A stretch of DNA of 64,000 nt from Terrirhizobium terrae (GTDB lineage Bacteria > Pseudomonadota > Alphaproteobacteria > Rhizobiales > Rhizobiaceae). The position numbers and the translations under genes were made by a program. The notes beneath the pieces are model-generated. The model had not been told where the DNA came from. It searched no databases and worked only from the letters and a program-made list of their open reading frames with translations. Shown piece by piece: positions 9,167 through 17,257 of the stretch; position 1 is the first letter of the stretch, and the number at the start of each line of letters is the position of its first letter. The stretch is from the NCBI RefSeq assembly GCF_030323265.1, contig NZ_CP104992.1, forward strand, positions 1,053,501 through 1,117,500. The letters are read 5' to 3'.

Positions 9167-9816
9167 TTATTTATTTGCCGAACTAATGTCCCCTAGAAAT
9201 GCTTCCACAAGCGGAAGCGAACGTTCGACCATAACGGCCACACCTTTCGCATTAGGATGCATGCCGTCTTCGAGCTGCATGCCGTTGACCGTCGCCACGC
9301 CGTCGAGGAAGAACGGATAAAGCGGCGCGGAATATTTTTCCGAAAGCCGTTTGTAGATCGGGTTGAACTTTTCGGCGTAATCGCCTCCCATATTGGGTGG
9401 CGCAAGAATGCCGATGAGCAACACCGGGATCTTCCTCTCCTTCAACCTGGAAAGCATCAGATCGAGGTTTTTTCCGATTGCTCGGGCGCGATGCCCCGTA
9501 GCGCATCGTTTGCGCCGAGTTCGAGAATGACACCGTCAGTGCCGTCCGGCACCGACCAGTCGATGCGCGACAGGCCGCCCGAGGTTGTATCGCCGGAAAC
9601 CCCGGCATTGGTGATCGTGACGTTCTGCCCTTTCGCTTTCAGCGCCGCTTCCAGTTGGGCCGTGTAGGATTCATTGGGTGCGAGCTGGTAACCCGCCATC
9701 AGACTATCGCCGAAACCAACCAGATTGACCGCTCGCTCCTGGGCACCTGCAGGAGAAAATCCAAGACAAACGACCACCATGACGGCGAAGTGAAGAAGGC
9801 TTGCTTTAAAACTCAC
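9167..9816 (-). pseudogene. SGNH/GDSL arylesterase (TesA-like), frameshifted
   Basis: Periplasmic esterase/lysophospholipase related to E. coli TesA. All catalytic blocks survive: 'GFGDSLMAGY' with the nucleophile, 'ELGANDALRG', and 'EDGMHPNAKG' with the Asp/His pair. The first two lie in frame from 9816 to about 9474; the rest lies in another frame from about 9467 to 9167. The switch falls on a run of six T (9468-9473; A on the coding strand), and one extra A would restore a 216-residue protein. GTG 9816 is preceded by GGAG, and a signal peptide follows. It is divergent from a YbbA/YbbP-type ABC system, as in E. coli tesA-ybbAP. Confidence 0.85.
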
Positions 9817-9854
9817 ACGACGTCTCCTAGATTTTCTGCCGAGGCCGGGCGAAA

Positions 9855-10601
9855 ATGCTCGGCATATCCTTTGATATAGGGCCGTTCATTTTGACTAAAA
9901 CCGTTATCGACCTCAAAAATGCCGACCTTACTCTAGGAAGCGCCGCGGCCTCCGTCCATGTCCTGAAGGGCATCGATCTGTCGATCGAGGCCGGCGAAGC
10001 GGTCGGCATCATCGGTCCGTCGGGCTCCGGCAAGTCGACCTTGCTGATGGTCTTGGCGGGACTGGAACGGCTCGACAGCGGCGAGATCGTCATCGATGGC
10101 GCTCCCCTTCATACCTTCTCCGAGGACAAGCTGGCAGAGTTCCGCGGCCGCAATATCGGCATCGTCTTCCAGTCCTTCCACCTGATCGCAAATATGACGG
10201 CGCTGGAAAACGTCGCCGTGCCGCTGGAACTTGCCGGCGCGAAGGACGCATTCGATATCGCAAAAGGCGAACTGACGGCCGTCGGCCTTGGCGAGCGGCT
10301 GAACCACTATCCGGGCCAACTCTCAGGCGGCGAACAGCAGCGTGTCGCGATCGCCCGCGCGCTCGCCCCTTCGCCTGCCCTGCTGATCGCAGACGAGCCG
10401 ACCGGAAACCTCGACACCGAGACCGGGCGCCAGATTGCCGACCTTCTGTTCAGCAAACAGGCCGAACGCGGCATGACGCTGCTTCTCGTCACCCATGACA
10501 ACAGTCTCGCCGCCCGCTGCACCCGCCAGATCCGTGTGCGGTCCGGCGAGATAGTGGAAGACAGCGCCGATCGCAACACCAGCCGGGCGGTCTCTGCATG
10601 A
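9855..10601 (+). CDS. ABC transporter ATP-binding protein, YbbA/LolD type
   Basis: ATPase of a MacB/LolCDE-type ABC exporter, up to 248 residues. Walker A is 'GPSGSGKST', the signature is '[15 protein letters not shown]' and Walker B is '[12 protein letters not shown]'. A TTG at 9891 ('[13 protein letters not shown]') would give a product closer in length to homologues and is a serious alternative to ATG 9855. Its stop overlaps the permease start by four bases. Confidence 0.9.
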   Translation: MLGISFDIGPFILTKTVIDLKNADLTLGSAAASVHVLKGIDLSIEAGEAVGIIGPSGSGKSTLLMVLAGLERLDSGEIVIDGAPLHTFSEDKLAEFRGRNIGIVFQSFHLIANMTALENVAVPLELAGAKDAFDIAKGELTAVGLGERLNHYPGQLSGGEQQRVAIARALAPSPALLIADEPTGNLDTETGRQIADLLFSKQAERGMTLLLVTHDNSLAARCTRQIRVRSGEIVEDSADRNTSRAVSA

Positions 10602-13141
10602 GCCCGGCCATGGCGCGGCTCTCGATAGCCTTTCGCCTAGCGCTTCGCGAAATGCGCGGCGGCCTCGGCGGCTTCTACATCTTCCTCGCCTGCATAGCGC
10701 TCGGAACCGGCGCGATCGCCACCGTCAATTCCGTATCGACGGCCATCACCGGCGCCATTTCGAGCCAGGGCCAGTCGCTGCTTGCCGGCGATCTGCGCTT
10801 TGAACTCAACAATCGCGAGGCAAGCGAACCGGAAGCGGCCTTCCTGAACAGCCTCGGCGAGGTCAGCGTCTCGACCGGCCTGCGTTCCATGGTCCGCAAG
10901 GCGGACGGCTCCGGCCAGACGCTTGTCGAGGTCAAGGGCGTCGATGGCGCCTATCCGCTCTATGGCGCGGTCGAAACGCAGCCGCAGCAACCGGTGTTCG
11001 ATCTCCTCAAGCAGGAAAACGACGCCTATGGTGCGCTCGCCGCTCCCCTGCTGATGGACCGCCTCGGGCTTTCGCCGGGCGACGAGCTCCTTCTCGGCAA
11101 CACGCGCATTGTCGTCCACGGCACGATCACCAACGAGCCCGACGCACTGTCCGACGGCTTCGGCTTTGCACCGCGGCTGATGGTAAGCCGCGACGCGCTT
11201 GCGGCATCCGGCCTGATCACGGTCGGCAGCCTTGTCGAGCATTCCTACAAGATCCGCCTTGCCGAGCCTTCGACACGTGGAGCGATCGTCACGCGCGCCA
11301 ACAAGGAATTCCCCGACGCCGGCTGGTCGGTCCGTACCAGCGACCGCGCAGCACCGGCCCTGGCCGAAAATGTCGACCGCTTCTCACAATTCCTCACTCT
11401 CGTCGGCCTCACCGCTCTCATCGTCGGCGGCGTCGGCATCGCCAATGCGGTGCGCGCCTTCCTCGATGCCAAGCGCACCACGATTGCGACCTTCAAATGT
11501 TTGGGCGCCCCGGCCTCGGTCGTGACCATGATCTACCTTATCCAGATCATGCTCCTCGCTGCGATCGGCATCCTGATCGGCCTAGTCATCGGCGCCGTCT
11601 CGCCCTTCATTGCGTTCCATTACCTGCAGGGCGTGCTGCCCGTGCCCGCAAGCGGCACCCTCTATCCTTCTGCCCTCGCGATCGCCGCAGCCTTCGGCAT
11701 CATCGTCACCTTCGCTTTCGCAATCCTGCCGCTCGGCCATGCGCGCGAAGTGCCCGCGACCGCGCTCTTCCGCGAACAAGGCTTTGAAGCGCGACGCCTG
11801 CCGTCCTGGCCTTATCTTCTTGCCGCGAGCATCGCACTTGCCGCACTCGCAGCACTCGCCATCCTCTGGGCCGATGACCGTCGCATCGCCTCGCTCTTCC
11901 TCATTTCCGTCGCCTGCGCGTTCCTGCTTCTGCGTGTCGTCGCAGCCGGCATTACCGCCCTTGCCCGCAGGAGCCCGCGCGTCAATTCACCGGCGCTGCG
12001 GCTTGCGATCGGCAACATTCACCGCCCGGGCGCGCTGACCCCGTCCGTCGTGCTGTCGCTCGGCCTCGGCCTGGCACTGCTGGTGACGCTGGCACTGATC
12101 GACGGAAATTTGCGCAACCAGCTGAACGGACGCATTTCCGCGCAGGCGCCGAACTTCTTCTTCGTCGACATCCAGAGCGCAGAAGTGGAAGGCTTCCGCC
12201 AGCTTCTGAAACAGCAGGCGCCCGAGGCCAAGGTCTTCGAGGTGCCGATGATGCGCGGCCGCATCGTCGCCTTCAACGGCCAGGACGTGAGCCAGATGAA
12301 CGTACCGCCGGAAGGCCGCTGGGTTCTGCGCGGCGACCGCGGCACCACCTATGCCCGGAACCTGCCGGAAGGCTCGGCCCTCACAGCGGGCGAATGGTGG
12401 CCTGCGGACTATGAGGGCGAGCCGCTCGTTTCCTTCTCCGCCGAAGAAGCAGGTGAGCTCGGCCTGAAGCTCGGCGACACGGTGACGGTTAACGTGCTCG
12501 GCCGCAACGTCACAGCCAAGATCGCGAGCTTTCGCGATGTTCAGTGGGAATCCCTGTCGATAAATTTCGTCATGATCTTCTCGCCCAACACGTTCCGCGG
12601 CGCGCCGCATGCCTGGCTTGCGACCCTGACCGATCCTTCGGCTTCGGCCGCGAAGGAAGCGGAAATCCTGCGCACGGTCACAGATACCTATCCGACCATC
12701 ACCAGCGTGCGTGTGAAGGACGCGATCGACATCGTCGACCAGCTGATCGGCCAGTTGGCAACCGCGATCCGTGCCGCCGCCGCCGTAGCGCTCGTTGCTT
12801 CAGTTCTCGTTCTCGCCGGTGCGCTTGCGGCCGGAAACCGGGCGCGCACCCATGATGCGGTCGTCTTGAAGACGCTTGGCGGAACGCGCGCGATGTTGAT
12901 GCGCGCCTTCAGCTACGAATATGTCATCCTGGGCGCCGCAACCGCGATCTTCGCCCTCCTGGCCGGTGGTGTCGCGGCATGGTTCGTCGTTGCCCGCATC
13001 ATGCGCATGCAGTCGGCCTTCCTGCCGGATGTTGCGGTGACGACGATCATCTTGTCACTCGTCTTGACGGTAGGCATAGGTCTGATTGGGACCTGGCGAG
13101 TTCTTGGCCAAAAAGCTGCGCCAGTCCTGCGGGAACTTTAA
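10598..13141 (+). CDS. ABC transporter permease, YbbP/FtsX family
   Basis: 847-residue inner-membrane protein that duplicates the FtsX/MacB-type permease domain. One hydrophobic block follows a long periplasmic domain at about residues 260-420, a middle group of helices spans 400-500, and a second FtsX block is at the C-terminus ('LVASVLVLAGALAAGNRART', 'TIILSLVLTVGIGLIG'). Such pairs act as mechanotransmission or lipoprotein-handling systems rather than classical pumps. Coupling to the preceding ATPase gene (ATGA overlap) and the divergent lysophospholipase suggest envelope lipid or lipoprotein work; this is inference. Confidence 0.88.
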   Translation: MSPAMARLSIAFRLALREMRGGLGGFYIFLACIALGTGAIATVNSVSTAITGAISSQGQSLLAGDLRFELNNREASEPEAAFLNSLGEVSVSTGLRSMVRKADGSGQTLVEVKGVDGAYPLYGAVETQPQQPVFDLLKQENDAYGALAAPLLMDRLGLSPGDELLLGNTRIVVHGTITNEPDALSDGFGFAPRLMVSRDALAASGLITVGSLVEHSYKIRLAEPSTRGAIVTRANKEFPDAGWSVRTSDRAAPALAENVDRFSQFLTLVGLTALIVGGVGIANAVRAFLDAKRTTIATFKCLGAPASVVTMIYLIQIMLLAAIGILIGLVIGAVSPFIAFHYLQGVLPVPASGTLYPSALAIAAAFGIIVTFAFAILPLGHAREVPATALFREQGFEARRLPSWPYLLAASIALAALAALAILWADDRRIASLFLISVACAFLLLRVVAAGITALARRSPRVNSPALRLAIGNIHRPGALTPSVVLSLGLGLALLVTLALIDGNLRNQLNGRISAQAPNFFFVDIQSAEVEGFRQLLKQQAPEAKVFEVPMMRGRIVAFNGQDVSQMNVPPEGRWVLRGDRGTTYARNLPEGSALTAGEWWPADYEGEPLVSFSAEEAGELGLKLGDTVTVNVLGRNVTAKIASFRDVQWESLSINFVMIFSPNTFRGAPHAWLATLTDPSASAAKEAEILRTVTDTYPTITSVRVKDAIDIVDQLIGQLATAIRAAAAVALVASVLVLAGALAAGNRARTHDAVVLKTLGGTRAMLMRAFSYEYVILGAATAIFALLAGGVAAWFVVARIMRMQSAFLPDVAVTTIILSLVLTVGIGLIGTWRVLGQKAAPVLREL

Positions 13142-13295
13142 TCGCGCATTAGTTGCATCATTGGCCGCATCGCCAATCAAATTCGCGTCAGAATGTCCTA
13201 TAGGTTGCTAAATCACGCCGATGATTGATGTTTTTCCCGCACGACGCCCCTTGTATGTAAGGCGATCTCGCATCATATTCTGCGATAGGCTTGCT

Positions 13296-13369
13296 GGAGC
13301 TCCGCAGCGGCGCCTGGGTCAGAATTATGGGGGCCCGACACCGTGACTAATTCCGGAGCTTAAAGAGGA
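13296..13369 (+). promoter_or_regulatory. candidate ybhL leader RNA
   Basis: The gene downstream belongs to the YbhL/Bax-inhibitor family, and alphaproteobacteria carry a described 'ybhL' RNA motif before such genes. Here the leader contains a perfect seven-base pairing AGCTCCG (13298-13304) with CGGAGCT (13354-13360). The stem ends four bases before the Shine-Dalgarno AGAGGAAA and encloses a GC-rich loop. The stem could therefore influence ribosome access. I cannot run a covariance model, so the family assignment rests on position and structure. Confidence 0.5.
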
Positions 13370-13373
13370 AACA

Positions 13374-14111
13374 ATGGCTGACTTCAACAACTACCAGAAC
13401 CGAATGGCGCAGTCCCGCGCTCAGTCGGGCGCGATGATCGATGAGGGCCTTCGCTCTTACATGCTTCGGGTTTACAACCTGATGGCTCTCGGTCTTGCGA
13501 TCACCGGTGTTGCTGCATACGGCACCTACGCTTTCGCAGTCTCCAACCCGGCTGTAGCGCAGGCGCTTTACGGCGGTCCGCTCAAGTGGGTTATCATGCT
13601 GGCTCCGCTGGCTATGGTCTTCTTCCTGAGCTTCCGCATCAACTCGATGAGCGTTCCGGCTGCGCAGATGACCTTCTGGGTCTATGCCGCACTGATGGGT
13701 CTCTCGCTGTCCTCGATCTTCCTGGTCTTCACCGGTGAGAGCATTGTCCAGACGTTCTTCGTCACCGCGGCCTCGTTCGGCGCACTGTCGCTCTACGGCT
13801 ACACGACGAAGAAGGACCTGTCGGGTCTCGGCTCGTTCCTGATCATGGGTCTGTTCGGCCTGATCATCGCGTCGATCGTCAACATCTTCCTGCAGTCGTC
13901 CGCGATGGGCTTCGCCATCTCCGCGATCGGCGTGCTGATCTTCGCCGGCCTCACCGCCTACGACACGCAGAAGATCAAGGAAATGTACTGGGAAGGCAAC
14001 GACGCCACCGCGACCGGCCGCATGGCTATCATGGGTGCGCTGACCCTGTATCTCGACTTCATCAACCTCTTCACCTTCCTGCTGCAGTTCATGGGCAACC
14101 GCGACGAATAA
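13374..14111 (+). CDS. Bax inhibitor-1/YccA (YbhL) family membrane protein
   Basis: 245-residue inner-membrane protein with about seven hydrophobic segments starting near residue 30. The C-terminal region 'GLTAYDTQKIKEMYW' and 'ALTLYLDFINLFTFLLQ' is the family signature, including the aspartates linked to ion or proton gating. The strong ribosome site AGAGGAAACA precedes ATG 13374. A hairpin terminator follows, so it is monocistronic. Confidence 0.92.
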   Translation: MADFNNYQNRMAQSRAQSGAMIDEGLRSYMLRVYNLMALGLAITGVAAYGTYAFAVSNPAVAQALYGGPLKWVIMLAPLAMVFFLSFRINSMSVPAAQMTFWVYAALMGLSLSSIFLVFTGESIVQTFFVTAASFGALSLYGYTTKKDLSGLGSFLIMGLFGLIIASIVNIFLQSSAMGFAISAIGVLIFAGLTAYDTQKIKEMYWEGNDATATGRMAIMGALTLYLDFINLFTFLLQFMGNRDE

Positions 14112-14134
14112 GCAGCTCGGAAACGAGACCAGAG

Positions 14135-14160
14135 AAGGCGGCCCCCGGGCCGCCTTTTTT
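14135..14160 (+). terminator. intrinsic terminator of the ybhL-like gene
   Basis: AAGGCGGCCC / GGGCCGCCTT followed by TTTTT, 23 bases after the stop codon. Confidence 0.85.
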
Positions 14161-14230
14161 GTTGCCCGATTTTCGGGGCTGGCTTAGCCTGCGGCAATTG
14201 TCGATTTCACGAGCGCATAGCCTTCGCACC

Positions 14231-14788
14231 ATGACATTTTCGATCCGTGACGCCTCCCCCGCCGATCTTTCCACCATTACCGAAATCTACCGCGACAGCG
14301 TGCTGACCGGCACGGCGAGCTACGAGATCACTCCGCCGGACCTTACGGAAATGACCAGCCGGCATGCCGGTATAGTGGAGAAAGGCTATCCCTATATTGT
14401 CGCCGAGGCCGATGACGGCACGCTTCTCGGCTATGCCTATGCCTCGGCATTCCGCACCCGCCCCGCCTATCGCTGGCTGGTGGAGGATTCGATCTACTTG
14501 GCAAAGGAAGCCCAGGGAAAAGGCATCGGCAAGGCGCTGTTGAAAGAATTGCTTGCGCGTTGCGAGACACTCGGCTTCCGCCAGATGGTGGCGGTCATCG
14601 GCGGCGCGAGCCCCGCTTCGATCGCCGTCCACAAGAGCCTCGGCTTCGAACTGACCGGCACCCTCAAGGGCACCGGCTTCAAGCACGGCAGATGGCTGGA
14701 TACGACGCTGATGCAGATCGCGCTTGGCGAGGGCAAGGAAACGGACCCGCATCTCTCCGCCTATCCCGGTTCGCTTTTCGTCGGATGA
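14231..14788 (+). CDS. GNAT-family N-acetyltransferase (phosphinothricin-acetyltransferase-like)
   Basis: 185-residue acetyl-CoA-dependent N-acyltransferase. 'SIRDASPADLSTITEIYRD' opens the domain, the acetyl-CoA loop is 'AKEAQGKGIGKALLKELL', and 'GASPASIAVHKSLGFELTG' with 'GFKHGRWLDTTLMQ' matches the Pat/Bar-like subfamily. That group often acetylates methionine sulfoximine or phosphinothricin, but the natural substrate is unproven here. The start is ATG 14231; the upstream frame looks non-coding. Confidence 0.87.
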   Translation: MTFSIRDASPADLSTITEIYRDSVLTGTASYEITPPDLTEMTSRHAGIVEKGYPYIVAEADDGTLLGYAYASAFRTRPAYRWLVEDSIYLAKEAQGKGIGKALLKELLARCETLGFRQMVAVIGGASPASIAVHKSLGFELTGTLKGTGFKHGRWLDTTLMQIALGEGKETDPHLSAYPGSLFVG

Positions 14789-14803
14789 CCGGGCACAAGC
14801 CCG

Positions 14804-15193
14804 TCAATCGACCAGCTTCAGTACTTTGTCGAAGACTTTCAGCACCTGCGGCAGTTCGTGACCGCGCTTCAGGATCATACCGTTGGTATTGACCACCGAA
14901 TAGGCGCCCTGCTTCGCCGCCAGCTTCGGGTTCTTCTCGATCGTGAAGAGAGGCATTTCACCGGATCGCTTGAAGATGGAGAACACCGCCTTGTCCTTCA
15001 TGTGATCGATGGCGTAGTCCTTCCACTCGCCTTCGCCCACCATCCGGCCATAGATCCATAGAATGGCATCGAGCTCCCGGCGGTGAAACGTCACCGGGAT
15101 TGGATCGAGGTTCTGTCGATATTCGTTGAGACTGACGACGACGCCTGCGCCCTGCGCCTTTGCGCCCCTTGGCAAATCAGGTTGATCAGCCAT
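14804..15193 (-). CDS. DUF2794 family protein
   Basis: 129 residues. 'VVVSLNEYRQNLDPIPVTF', 'RRELDAILWIYGRMVGEGEW', 'YAIDHMKDKAVFSIFKR' and 'PLFTIEKNPKLAAKQGAY' form a soluble domain found throughout alphaproteobacteria and catalogued as DUF2794. No function is established. ATG 15193 is chosen; the frame remains open upstream but does not look like protein. Confidence 0.82.
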   Translation of the reverse strand: MADQPDLPRGAKAQGAGVVVSLNEYRQNLDPIPVTFHRRELDAILWIYGRMVGEGEWKDYAIDHMKDKAVFSIFKRSGEMPLFTIEKNPKLAAKQGAYSVVNTNGMILKRGHELPQVLKVFDKVLKLVD

Positions 15194-15490
15194 CAAAGCT
15201 CCAATGGTTACATGTCGTTGGTATGACAGTGTGCCCCAGCGGGATAAAAATGCAAGCCTGCCGTTGCGGCTGTAACGCGCCGTCAAAAGCCCGCCGACAT
15301 GAACCTTGCGGTTTTTTTGATCTGCCCAAATTCGGACAAAAGAGCGCCCAATTCGCCATCCATCTTGCGGTTGTTGGTTGGCGCGTCCTAGCGCCATTGG
15401 CCCGGTTTGGTGCATTGACCCTTACCCCCAGCCCCCAATGTTTCTGGGCCGGGCCATCAGCCAACGCGCTTCATCCAGACAAAGTACGGA
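15194..15490. other. intergenic region without a recognisable gene
   Basis: 297 bases between the DUF2794 and DUF1223 genes, both on the minus strand. The only structure I see is an inverted repeat TGGCCCGG (15398-15405) / CCGGGCCA (15449-15456) around a C-rich loop. It may act as the DUF1223 terminator although it lacks a T run. The rest should hold the DUF2794 promoter. Confidence 0.4.
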
Positions 15491-16240
15491 TCAGTTCTTC
15501 TTGCGGCCGGCCATCAGAACTGTGGCCCCGATTATGGCAGCAGGTTCGCCTCCTGGGCCAGAGGTCTGCAGCAAAATCGCGCAGCCGTCCTTCTTCGTCT
15601 TGCCGAGCGCCTTGCCCGGAAGCGTCAGCGTCATCTTCTTGCCGTTCCACATGCCAACCGACTGAACGTCATAAACGCTGTGCCAGTATTCCATGTTCTT
15701 GCCGCTGTTCTCGCCCTTTGTCACATCCACCATCTGGCGCTTGGTGAAATAGGCGACGACGACTTCCGCCTGGCCCTGCCCTTCGCCGATCTCGATCTCG
15801 ATCTCGTCGCAGTGAATGGCTGCACCGATCGGCACGGTCAGTCCTTGGCCGCTCTTCTGCATGCCGTCGACCTTGGCGTTGACGACAGCTGTGTCGGTTC
15901 CCTTGACGTGCTCACGGCCGTTGATGATGGCCTGCGGCGTGTAGACGCCGCTGCGTCCCATCGTCTTGGCATAACCATACTGACGCTCGGTATTTTCCTT
16001 CGAGCTCAGCGTGTCGGTCCACCCGAGATAGTTCCAGTAGTCGACATGGTAAGAGAGGACCACCATATCGCCCTGCGCGACCAGCTGCGACAGAGCCGAA
16101 TCTGCCGGCGGACACGAGGCACAGCCCTGGGAGGTGAAAAGCTCGATCACGCCTTTGGGCGTCCGCGTCTCGCCGGCGAATGCGGCACTGCTGACGAGCA
16201 GTCCCGCAAGGACGATCAGGGCGCGGAAGCAAAACGGCAT
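15491..16240 (-). CDS. DUF1223 thioredoxin-like exported protein
   Basis: 249 residues. A signal peptide ('ALIVLAGLLVSSAAFAGE') is followed by a thioredoxin-like domain with 'ELFTSQGCASCPPADS', whose CxxC pair suggests redox chemistry or metal binding, then 'VVLSYHVDYWNYLGW' and 'YTPQAIINGREHVKG'. These match DUF1223, a periplasmic family of unknown function. ATG 16240 is selected because the signal peptide starts there; 32 additional upstream residues do not fit. Confidence 0.87.
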   Translation of the reverse strand: MPFCFRALIVLAGLLVSSAAFAGETRTPKGVIELFTSQGCASCPPADSALSQLVAQGDMVVLSYHVDYWNYLGWTDTLSSKENTERQYGYAKTMGRSGVYTPQAIINGREHVKGTDTAVVNAKVDGMQKSGQGLTVPIGAAIHCDEIEIEIGEGQGQAEVVVAYFTKRQMVDVTKGENSGKNMEYWHSVYDVQSVGMWNGKKMTLTLPGKALGKTKKDGCAILLQTSGPGGEPAAIIGATVLMAGRKKN

Positions 16241-16429
16241 GGGCAGCGGACCTCTTTTGGCAGGAGCAATCACAGGCATAGGCGACCAACGGGAGACAAC
16301 AACTATCAGGCGGGCTGGCGGAAAGTAACCATCCACAATTTCAAGAGAAAGTCACGAACGGGTGAGATTGGTAAATGTGATCCTATCTCGATTTTCAAAG
16401 ACAAATTTGCGGCTGTCACTCGATCTTGA

Positions 16430-17167
16430 TCAGATCAGCTTGAGAATGCCTTGGGCAAGGTAGACGGCGCCGACGCCGGTCACGACCCAGCGGGTCCAGG
16501 AGCGGAAATTCGCATCCGTCATCTTCTGCAGAATGCCGTTACCGGCCAGCGCACCGAGGATGGCGATTGGAGCCGCAATCAACACGGCGATCATGTCCAC
16601 CGTCGGCAGCTGCGAGGCGGCATCCCAATAGAAGGCGATCTTGGCGAGATGCGATAGCGTCTGGATCGAGGCCTTGGTAGCGATCACCTTGCGCCGGTCC
16701 ATCTGGGTGCGGATGAAGAAGATGTCGACCGTCGGACCAGCAACACCGACGCTGATCGTCATGCCACCCGAAAGCAAGCCCGCCAGAAAAGCGTGCGAGG
16801 GACGGGAAGCGTCAAGCTGCAGCTTGCTGACCGGCAGCCAGACGAGGATCGGCATCAGACCGACACCGATCAAAACCACGATCAGGCTTGGCGTATAGTT
16901 GGTGATGAACAGGATGAGAGCGGATACCGCCACGCCCGAGCAGAGGATGGAGAGTATCTTCCAGTCGATATAGGCGCGGGAAAACCATGCCCGCGATCCG
17001 TTCGACACCATCTGGATGACACCCTGGATCGCGATTGCGGTGCCGACCGGATAGAGGAAGAGAAGCACCCAGAGCAGGATCAAACCGCCTGCCATGCCAA
17101 AGATGCCCGAGAGCAGCGACGTCAGAAAGACGGTGACTGCCATTCCGATAAAGATGATGAGGGACAC
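16430..17167 (-). CDS. TauE/SafE-family membrane permease
   Basis: 245-residue inner-membrane protein with about eight hydrophobic segments in two repeats ('FGMAGGLILLWVLLFLYPVG' early, 'VGVAGPTVDIFFIRTQMDRR' in the second half). This is the sulfite/sulfoacetate exporter superfamily, but substrates vary widely and cannot be inferred. A second TauE/SafE paralogue is at 38030-38776. Confidence 0.84.
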   Translation of the reverse strand: MSLIIFIGMAVTVFLTSLLSGIFGMAGGLILLWVLLFLYPVGTAIAIQGVIQMVSNGSRAWFSRAYIDWKILSILCSGVAVSALILFITNYTPSLIVVLIGVGLMPILVWLPVSKLQLDASRPSHAFLAGLLSGGMTISVGVAGPTVDIFFIRTQMDRRKVIATKASIQTLSHLAKIAFYWDAASQLPTVDMIAVLIAAPIAILGALAGNGILQKMTDANFRSWTRWVVTGVGAVYLAQGILKLI

Positions 17168-17219
17168 GGGAGGAGAGCCTGAAAAGATGCGATGCGCTGC
17201 GGACTAGTCGGAAAGAGAA

Positions 17220-17245
17220 ACGCCCGCCGGATGACCGGCGGGCGC
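17220..17245 (-). terminator. intrinsic terminator of acnA
   Basis: CGCCCGCCGG ATGA CCGGCGGGCG, followed on the minus strand by a T-rich tract, 13 bases after the acnA stop. Confidence 0.75.
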
Positions 17246-17257
17246 TATGTGTGAGCC

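Noticed and set aside
9457..9490. Programmed ribosomal frameshift in the arylesterase
   Set aside because: No pseudoknot or stimulatory site is evident, and seven similar breaks elsewhere make a sequence error more likely.
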